A stretch of 27,755 nucleotides of DNA from Entamoeba invadens IP1. Its lineage: Eukaryota; Evosea; Mastigamoebida; Endamoebidae. The stretch is from positions 118,888 to 146,642 of the forward strand of contig NW_004191646.1 in assembly GCF_000330505.1 (NCBI RefSeq). Direction: 5' to 3'. Below are positions 19,107 through 27,755 of the stretch, one piece after another. The notes beneath the pieces were generated by a model, which did no database searches, was not told where the DNA came from, and saw nothing but the letters and a program-made list of their open reading frames with translations. Numbering within the stretch: position 1 is the stretch's first letter; each line of letters opens with the position of its first letter. The position numbers and the translations under genes are program-made.

Positions 19107-19139
19107 AATAATAATATAATAATAATATAATAATAATTA
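19107..19139. repeat. AAT/ATA-rich microsatellite
   Basis: The segment is composed of repeated ATAATAATAT-like units. It is a simple low-complexity repeat in AT-rich DNA. Confidence 0.7.
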
Positions 19140-19442
19140 ATTTTTTTAAATGACAATAATAGTAAAATAATGTTATTCAAACACACCTAATAACAAAAAT
19201 ATTAAAATAATTTTTGTTTTAAAATGGATAATTTTAAAGAATATTTATAATTAACGACTCTCTGTGATTCCACGACAATGGATCAATAAGAAATAGACAA
19301 ACAATTGTTATTTATAATATTATTAACAGTTATAGTTAAAAATATTAGATAATTTATAATGTATTGTTTATTCGATTGATTTTGTAACGAATTGTGTTTT
19401 GTGTTTTAAATAGATTTTTTCGTTAAATTTTTTAAAAATAAA

Positions 19443-19475
19443 TACAGTCAGGTTACCCCGTTTTGTTCAATTGTT
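19443..19475 (+). mobile_element. possible solo Tigger-like terminus
   Basis: TA followed by CAGTCAGGTTACCCCGTTTT has the CAGT start and TA target of pogo/Tigger ends and shares CAGTCA with the left end at 13542. No reverse-complement mate was found in the window, so it is either a solo end or a chance match. Confidence 0.3.
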
Positions 19476-19989
19476 TTAAGAATGCAAGACATTTATAATT
19501 ATTTTTAATTAATGAATACTATTTTAACAAATTAAATGCAAAGAACATTTTTGCGTTTTTATTTGAAGATTGCTAAACACTAAAATGGTTTTAATTAATT
19601 AAAAGTACTAATAAGATATTACATAAAACAACGTCACTTGCTACAAAACAAAAAAGTTTGTGATAAAACAAAGAAAATACTTGATATAAATTTGAATTAA
19701 CACGATTATTGAGTTGGTTATTTCAAGATTTGTTATGGATAAATTTATAGCTTAAAATTGCACTATTTTAAACAACAATGTGCAAAACCAATTTGTAATC
19801 AAAAATTATCATTTTAATCCTTATATCCCGAAAAAAACATTTGAATATTTAATAAATATCGTAAATCAACATTAAATAATTTTGTGAAATAACACACAAA
19901 TTTCTTGTTATATTTGGAATAAAAATTCAAAAAATAAATAATTACTTATTACTATAAATAACTTTGCCGCCTTGCATTTGATTTGACGA

Positions 19990-21910
<1,921 letters not shown>

Positions 21911-23718
21911 ATGGCTTCCGAATATCACGAAAAAAATAAAGGGATTGGATTTTAAAGAAATGTAAGATAACATAGAGCAAAGAACACTTGGCTGCCCCAT
22001 CTCTGATAAATATGAAGATTTTTTCGAAGCAGCATCATTTATTCAATTAAAACTTTTGCTTGAAGAAACAATAAAAAGGTATCCAGACCGCGAGAATAAA
22101 AATCGGACACACCAAATTGGTATATGTATTGAGGTGTGCAAATCCCTAAAACTTTGGGAAAACACGGTTTGTGAATTGTTCAACATTGGCAAACATACTC
22201 TTTCGAAAGAAAAGATGAAATTTCCCGCGATTGTGCACAAAATGGTACTTGAGCCGGGAAGGCCAAGTGAAATTAGAAACAACCGTGAATCAATTGTAAA
22301 ATACATTTTTGATCACAGGAAAGTCGGTTTAGCAGTAACAAGTCTTAATGTATTCCAATTTTGCACTAATGAATTGCAAACGATGGTGTAAAAATCAAAT
22401 TTCCATAGATACATAATGGGAATGGAACTTTTTGAATACGTTTTAGGAATACCCAACGAAAATTTCAGAGTGAAAGTGGAAGAAAAAGATATTAAAGAAT
22501 TTTACAATGTTACTCTACAAAAAATAGTTGGTCTTCATCCAGCACTTGTTTTAAATGAAGATGAGATGGGAACACAACCATTCGCAGACAGAAAAGCCGT
22601 GAAAGTGTACGTCAACAAGGGAGAACAAAGAATGCACGGAACACTTAAAATTGGACTAAGCAGAGCAGGGAGAAGAACAACACTGATAGGATGCTTAGCG
22701 TTGAGTGGTGATGTGTTGACTCCAGGAACTGTTGTGCCAAACAAAACAGTGAATGTTGCATTATATTACAACGGATATGACGACTCTTCGATAAAAATAT
22801 ACAACACGAAGAATGGCTTTATAAGCACTGACATATTTTTGGCGTGGTTTCGAGATGTCGTTCTAACTTATATAATCAAAAAATGCAATGAACTTCGGCA
22901 AACAATCGGTGACTTTAATGGAAAAGCGGCTTTTATTATAGATGGATGCAGTTGTCACGTCAACAAAAACCTAAGAGTATATGCGAGAAAAATAACAATG
23001 AGTTGATCTTTCTTGTTCCTCACTCAAGCCATATGACGCAAAGTCTTGACGTGGGTGTCTTTGGTTCTTGTAAGAATCAACTAAGACGGTACTGTGAGTA
23101 TGTGACTCAAGTAGTCAAAGATGAAGATGATATTGAAAATAAAAGCACTGAAAATGTATTTGAGGAACAACTTAATATGGAGGAAGTAATGGAGGAGAAA
23201 GAAGTAGATGAAGTGGAAGGAGAAACCATTACAAAGAAGGTAAGAGAGAAAAGCGGAGTTTTTCTTGTGAATAGACTCATCTCAATGTTGTCTGCATTTC
23301 AGGCGGCAACAACAAGACAAAATGTTGTCTCTGCTTTCCGGCAATGTGGTATTACTTACAAGACAGACATGAACTGTCCATCAAAAAAAGAGACAATCAT
23401 TGTCCCACAAAAGGCGAGAATTGTGTGTCAGACATATCCAGGAATTTTTGGACTTCGGTTGCAGAAGAGGATGTAAACAGAAGTGTTTTGATTCCAATGG
23501 TGGAGCACATATCTCATCCTGTATTCGGACCAGAACGTAATCCAATTAGAAGCGAAAATGCGAGATTCAGTGAAATGAGGCAAGTTCAACAACGTCCACC
23601 AGAACAGAGACGACAAAAAGAGAGAAAACCAGTTGTTCGTAACAGCCAGAACATTTCTAACAGCCAAAGCTTGTTAAGTCAAGAAAATATAGATTTGATA
23701 ATTTCAAGACTTATCTAG
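21911..23718 (+). pseudogene. second pogo/Tigger-type DDE transposase, multiply broken
   Basis: The pieces join into one DDE_1-type transposase. The start region has an ATG at 21911 in one frame. The body frame opens after a TAA at 21963-21965. A helix-turn-helix-like region with CELFNIGKHTLSKEK lies around 22170-22220. A TAA at 22389-22391 interrupts, and the same frame resumes. The catalytic core follows: first Asp in LNEDEMGTQPF (about 22558-22590), second in AFIIDGCSCH (about 22930-22960). A one-base shift near 22985-23000 then leads to LIFLVPHSSHMTQSLDVGVF, with the third Asp around 23048. An acidic Glu/Val-rich insertion and a C-terminal region follow, and a second shift near 23450-23475 gives the final piece ending at 23718. 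Five lesions make it non-functional. The motifs (VPHSSH, SLDVGVF) differ from the 14000 transposase, so it is another lineage. No matching TIR pair was found. Confidence 0.85.
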
Positions 23719-23893
23719 ATAATAGGACTTTTGCTTTATTATTTTTTGTGTGTTTAACTCATGTTTTTTACAATGATACTTAAAGTGAAAATTGTCTTGT
23801 CATTCTATTGTTTATTCACCTCTCCATGATATAGTTTCTTTTGTGAACTCGATTGTCGATTTGTGTTATGTTGAAATTTACTATAACAGAACG
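23719..23893. other. spacer between transposase relic and MULE
   Basis: This is a short AT-rich segment. It probably holds the right flank of the relic, into or beside which the MULE inserted. Confidence 0.4.
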
Positions 23894-24050
23894 ATTCATC
23901 AAAAAACAGCGTTTACAAAACAGTGTTTACAATTTAGCGTTGAAAATTCGATTGTTTTTACATACTAATTTAGCGTTCATTTTTTAGCGTTAACAATTTA
24001 GTGTTTATAAAATAGCGTTGAATTATATATATAATGTTATATACAAACAA
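23894..24050 (+). repeat. MULE left terminal inverted repeat
   Basis: It contains seven copies of an AGYGTTNA-type motif (AGCGTTTA, AGTGTTTA, AGCGTTGA, AGCGTTCA, AGCGTTAA, AGTGTTTA, AGCGTTGA) with uneven spacing, likely transposase or host-factor binding sites. It is identical to the right TIR. Confidence 0.93.
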
Positions 24051-24323
24051 TTAATAAAATTTTGATTGTATAATGTAATATAATAATAAAATATAATCAC
24101 AAATACGATGATGATAGTAATATGGTTATAATATTTGGGAATTAATATAAGTAACAAATTTATTCTTTTATTGATTAAATGTTTTTAATTGATAATTAAC
24201 CAATTTAAATATAATATTATTTAATAAACAGTTAAGAAAAAATTAATAATATAAATTTATAAAAAATTACAATATATTTTGAACTTATAATTCAAACCCT
24301 AAATACTCATTATTTGTAATTCT

Positions 24324-24947
24324 ATGGAACAAAATGTCAAGAGGTCCAATTTTGTTGTCGAAATTCCAGTTCAAAATACATCAAGTTCAAAAAAGAGACA
24401 TCCCTCCATTTATTATGAAAATCACAAATTTAAAGAATTGAACGATAAAGCAGTTTTAAATTACAAAATGTTACACCCCGACGTCTTTTCAATTTTTGAA
24501 TGTATTCATGCTTCGAATGGATGTAAATGTTGTTTTGTATTATTGGATAACAAACAAGTAAAACTTATTTGCACTCATTCTGAAAACGAATTACACCAAA
24601 ATGATATTTACATGTGGAAAAAGTTCGAAGTTAAAACAATCGTGATTTCTTTAATTTCTTTTTCTCCTTCAATGTCTCCCGATCAAATGGTTTCATCTAT
24701 TATTTTCGCACCATCTTTTAAAATTGATAATTACACTCCAACAATTCAATATATAAAGCAACAAATAGATTTAATTAAAAGGAAAATGTACGGTACATTA
24801 CCAAAAAGCATCAAAGAATTGACTTTTCAAGGGATATATTCCAAAACTGTTTCTGGATCACAATTTGTTCAAGACAAAATAATATACAGAGATGAAAATG
24901 GTGATGACCGTACAATGTTTATGTTTTTTTTCTTTACTTCAACTTGA
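24324..24947 (+). CDS. MULE transposase, N-terminal part
   Basis: This 207-residue ORF starts with an ATG. The N-terminal region has a Cys/His arrangement (FECIHASNGCKCC around residues 52-64, then THSENELH around 85-92) that resembles the WRKY/FLYWCH-type zinc fingers found in front of MULE transposases and would bind DNA. The following segment (MYGTLPKSIKEL, about 154-165) is typical of the linker before the catalytic core. The ORF ends in MFMFFFFTST, an out-of-frame tail created at a run of eight T (24924-24931). One base fewer there would join it to the next ORF just before the first catalytic Asp. It could be a lesion, an assembly error or a frameshifting site. Confidence 0.85.
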   Translation: MEQNVKRSNFVVEIPVQNTSSSKKRHPSIYYENHKFKELNDKAVLNYKMLHPDVFSIFECIHASNGCKCCFVLLDNKQVKLICTHSENELHQNDIYMWKKFEVKTIVISLISFSPSMSPDQMVSSIIFAPSFKIDNYTPTIQYIKQQIDLIKRKMYGTLPKSIKELTFQGIYSKTVSGSQFVQDKIIYRDENGDDRTMFMFFFFTST

Positions 24948-26364
24948 AATTCTAAAAAACAACCAGGCCGTTTTGGGAGATGGAACTTTTCAATGTGTAC
25001 CTTTAATGTTTTCACAATTATACACACTCCATTCTGTTATTGATGGATTTGTTTTTCCGTGTTGTTTTGTTTTAATGGAAAAGAGAACAGAATGTGCATA
25101 TACATCACTTTTTACAAATTTAAAAGAAAAACAAGGAGTGATAATAACAAAGTTTATGTCAGATTTTGAGTTGTCTTGTAAAAATGCAATAATAATGGTT
25201 TATAAAGAAGTTACCTTGCTTGGCTGTTGGTTCCACTTTAATCAGGCCATTTTTAAAAAGGTCAGTAAGTTGGGACTTTCCAAAATTTACACAACAGAAA
25301 CAAAAGTCAACATGTTTATAAGATCTCTTTTCGCTTTACCATTTCTTAGGCCACAAGAAATTGTCGAAACTGTTCAAGAACTATCTGAAACCATCGATAC
25401 AATTGACACTTCAGAAGTAAATAAAGACAAATTGAAATTATTGATGACTTATTTTAACAAAGTGTGGATTGAACGTTATCCCCCACCCGAATGGAACCAA
25501 AGTTTGGATTTGTTGATGAAAACGAACAATTGGAGTGAATCATTTCATTCTTCATTTTCTCGAAAATTTTACAGAACACACCCAAACGCATTTGTTTTAG
25601 TTGAAAAACTTAAAGAAGTTGAAAGAAAAGTTGAAGTTGACTTTAATTCATTTATTAATGGAAAACTTAAAAAACAAACCAATAATTACTATAATAAATA
25701 CAACGAAGAATTATCAGAATTGCTCACCAAAAGAATGAATTTGTTTGGAAATAATAAATTATTATTTTTAGAAAAAGTGGCAACGATTCCTTTAAAAATC
25801 ATTATTTCGTTAAAAAAAGATATGGTTAACCAGAAAGTTGATGTGATCGACGATGTACAAAACGTTCTCAATGAAACCTCAATACGTGATGTCGAAGAAA
25901 TTGATTCATTAATATCAGATGCAGTTGATGAACCCGATTTCAAAATGGGAATATTCAATCATTCCAACATTGAAATTACAGAATGTTCAAAAGAAAAACA
26001 ATTTAATAAAATGAAAATATTAACAAAAATGAAAATTAAAAAACGCATCCAAAAAATCCAAAAAATAACACACAATTCTCAAAAACCAAGGAAAAGAATA
26101 ACTGTTAAATTAAATAGTAAAGACATCGAAAATATCGTAAGTGAACTTGATAACATTTCAGAAATCCCTTTCATTCAAACAATGGAATCATCTACAGTTC
26201 ATTTTAATAAGGAATGTCAAACAATAGAAAGTTCTTCGTTGATAAACAGTTCCGTGATTAACATGGATGATAGTAAAAGTGAGTTATCAAGTAAGAAAAA
26301 AAGAAAAACTACAATAATTGGAAAACTAAGAAAAATGACCCAAAAGAAGAAAAAAGATAATTAA
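24892..26364 (+). CDS. MULE transposase, catalytic part
   Basis: This is a 490-residue ORF whose true coding start is the frame junction near 24925; the ATG at 24892 lies in sequence read in the other frame. It carries the MULE DDE core: first Asp at residue 30 in VLGDGTFQ, second at 91 in FMSDFE, the CxxH signature at 112-115 in GCWFHFNQ, and the third acidic residue, Glu216, in NNWSESFH. The C-terminus from about residue 380 is Lys/Arg-rich, with basic clusters near 385-410 and 467-489 that could act as nuclear localisation or DNA-binding tails. All catalytic residues are intact, and no stop interrupts the core. Together with 24324-24947 it gives about 680 residues, normal for a MULE transposase. 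Confidence 0.92.
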   Translation: MKMVMTVQCLCFFSLLQLEILKNNQAVLGDGTFQCVPLMFSQLYTLHSVIDGFVFPCCFVLMEKRTECAYTSLFTNLKEKQGVIITKFMSDFELSCKNAIIMVYKEVTLLGCWFHFNQAIFKKVSKLGLSKIYTTETKVNMFIRSLFALPFLRPQEIVETVQELSETIDTIDTSEVNKDKLKLLMTYFNKVWIERYPPPEWNQSLDLLMKTNNWSESFHSSFSRKFYRTHPNAFVLVEKLKEVERKVEVDFNSFINGKLKKQTNNYYNKYNEELSELLTKRMNLFGNNKLLFLEKVATIPLKIIISLKKDMVNQKVDVIDDVQNVLNETSIRDVEEIDSLISDAVDEPDFKMGIFNHSNIEITECSKEKQFNKMKILTKMKIKKRIQKIQKITHNSQKPRKRITVKLNSKDIENIVSELDNISEIPFIQTMESSTVHFNKECQTIESSSLINSSVINMDDSKSELSSKKKRKTTIIGKLRKMTQKKKKDN

Positions 26365-26476
26365 TTGCTTACTTGTTTTTTTAATTTAAAATGTATAAAT
26401 TTTATTAAATTGGTTACTGTTTATAACAACAAACAAATCATCCTATATTACAAATTATTTTATGTTTGTTTATAAT

Positions 26477-26633
26477 TTGTTTGTATATAACATTATATAT
26501 ATAATTCAACGCTATTTTATAAACACTAAATTGTTAACGCTAAAAAATGAACGCTAAATTAGTATGTAAAAACAATCGAATTTTCAACGCTAAATTGTAA
26601 ACACTGTTTTGTAAACGCTGTTTTTTGATGAAT
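26477..26633 (-). repeat. MULE right terminal inverted repeat
   Basis: It is the exact reverse complement of 23894-24050. It starts about 110 bp after the transposase stop, so the element has almost no 3' spacer. Confidence 0.93.
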
Positions 26634-27755
26634 TGTTTTATATTATTAGTTTGATTTTTAGTTTAAAAACAAATAGATACTATATTATTTATTTAACAAA
26701 TAAAAAATTTCAACAAAGAACGTGTTATAAATACTCAACAGCACCATTACATACTATCCACATATGGGTGAAAAACTGATTTTTAACTCAAGTTTACATT
26801 TCTAATTTGATATTTTTCATTGACTGTTTTTACAACAAATTGCAACGTAATTGACTGATTTTGGTGAAACATGTTGAGTTTAATAAATGGTGTTAACAAG
26901 TTTGTTTAATGATTTTGGAAAATAAAACAGAACGATATAGGTTTAATAAGACGTTGTGAATCAACGACAAATCATTTAAACACGTAAAAGCTATGTTTTT
27001 TTCATTTTATTTTTTTGCACTTGGTAAATAATTGATTATTTTGATGATTTAATAATATAGTTTGTTTTACCATATTTAAACTATTAAAAATAAGTAGTCA
27101 ATTCCCAAAATATTAAAAGAGTATTTGAATACTCATTTAACCCTTCCAATACCAGAAATATGATTGTTATAACACGCATACAAATGAAATTAAACTCAAA
27201 TTCGTAAACTAAAAGTTATTCTAAATTAAACAGTTTTTAGTTTTAATATTGTGTTTTTCAGTTCATATTTGATGTATCATTTATAATATGAAAAAAGTTT
27301 GCACGTTTTATTTTTGTATGTTATATAAATTAAAAGTCTAACACAGTTGTGTCATACATATTAGTTATAAAATTTATTTTAAAATAATTTAGAGTAATGT
27401 ATATAAAGGTTCTTTCTTTAAAATGTGAAAAAAGTAGTAATGTTATTTATATACATTTAATTTATTTTGTGTTATGAAAACGATTTTTTTTAAAACGATA
27501 GTTAAGAAGAAAAATTTCGTAAATATATCTCGTATACATATGATTCTCAACAAAAGTTCATAAAGTGAGAACGCTAATAATCAGTGTGGTTGCACAACTA
27601 ATATCATAATATTTAATTGTTTGTTACATATATTAAAATTTAATAAAATGTCAACTTTTTTACACGTTAGTTACAAAACATCAAAACATTTACAATATAA
27701 ACTGAATTAAAATAATTACTTTTGGATTTTTCAAAGAATACGTATTCCTTGTTTT
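26634..27755. other. AT-rich region without supported genes
   Basis: No ORF with recognisable content on either strand. At 27137-27150 the sequence TTAACCCTTCC matches the start of the piggyBac-like end at 17510 for ten bases, but diverges after that and has no mate here. Confidence 0.45.

Larger units (their letters stand above)
17416..19989. other. 2.6-kb AT-rich region with transposon ends, no gene
   Basis: No convincing coding sequence was found; a 97-codon antisense ORF at 17885-18178 has the composition of chance AT-rich reading. Features inside: a piggyBac-like end at 17510, a less AT-rich patch at about 18240-18310 with no ORF, an ATA/AAT microsatellite at 19107-19139, and a Tigger-like end at 19443. 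The stretch is probably a graveyard of old insertions. Confidence 0.5.
23894..26633 (+). mobile_element. Mutator-like element (MULE) with perfect 157-bp inverted repeats
   Basis: The left end (23894-24050) and right end (26477-26633) are exact reverse complements over 157 bp, beginning ATTCATCAAAAAACAGCG. Long TIRs plus a MULE-type transposase inside define the family. A convincing 8-10 bp target duplication was not found at these boundaries; the flanks read CTATAACAGAACG on the left and TGTTTTATATTATTAG on the right. Perfect TIR identity implies recent insertion or conversion. The element is 2740 bp, near the minimum for an autonomous MULE. Confidence 0.92.

Noticed and set aside
25689..25958. 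Antisense ORF in the MULE transposase
   Set aside because: Shadow of the catalytic ORF; no own features.
23881..26646. Nine- or ten-base target duplication flanking the MULE
   Set aside because: Candidate flanks (CTATAACAG and TTATATTAT) match at only about half of positions, too weak to claim.

Overview
The window looks like nuclear DNA of an amoebozoan, most likely an Entamoeba and probably of the E. invadens / E. moshkovskii type. Evidence: very AT-rich intergenic DNA, compact mostly intron-less genes, a giant cysteine-rich (CxxC) transmembrane kinase of the Entamoeba TMK type, a BspA-like leucine-rich repeat protein, a Ras-type CaaX GTPase, and a dense load of cut-and-paste DNA transposons, which are known to be abundant in those two species. 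No bacterial, organellar, tRNA or rRNA features were seen. The species call is inference from gene content.

Layout. 1-770: AT-rich DNA with one doubtful small ORF. 771-1394: a divergent Ras-like GTPase with a C-terminal CVLL prenylation box but with altered catalytic motifs. 2029-2741: two adjacent ORFs that look like pieces of one small secreted protein gene split by a stop and a frame change. 3110-4233 (minus strand): a decayed multi-pass membrane protein gene. 4587-4795: an old copy of a miniature inverted-repeat element. 5357-13000: the centrepiece, a 2547-residue transmembrane receptor-like kinase with about 17 tandem 71-residue cysteine modules, one membrane segment, a possible Ig-like (MSP/ASH-like) intracellular segment and a C-terminal kinase.

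13542-15851: a pogo/Tigger-type transposon with CAGTCAAACC termini, TA target duplications and a two-frame DDE transposase. Nested in its left arm at 13684-13912 is a 229-bp miniature element that has its own TA duplication and is related to the copy at 4587-4795. 16114-17415: a BspA-like LRR protein. 17416-19980: long AT-rich stretch with a piggyBac-like TTAACCCTTCG end and a solo Tigger-like end. 19990-20565: an actin pseudogene containing a direct duplication of one segment. 21911-23718: a second, unrelated-looking pogo/Tigger-type transposase relic with at least five lesions. 23894-26633: a Mutator-like element (MULE) with perfect 157-bp terminal inverted repeats and a transposase split only by a frame change at a run of eight T. 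26634-27755: AT-rich DNA without recognisable genes.

The three host genes that read cleanly (Ras-like GTPase, kinase receptor, LRR protein) all belong to signalling or surface families that are expanded in Entamoeba. The sequence between them is mostly transposon and pseudogene. They do not form an operon or an obvious pathway. The most noteworthy signals are the nested transposon arrangement, the recently active-looking MULE with motif-rich termini, the nucleotide-binding-impaired Ras protein, the modular kinase with a near-identical internal duplication, and the rearranged actin pseudogene.
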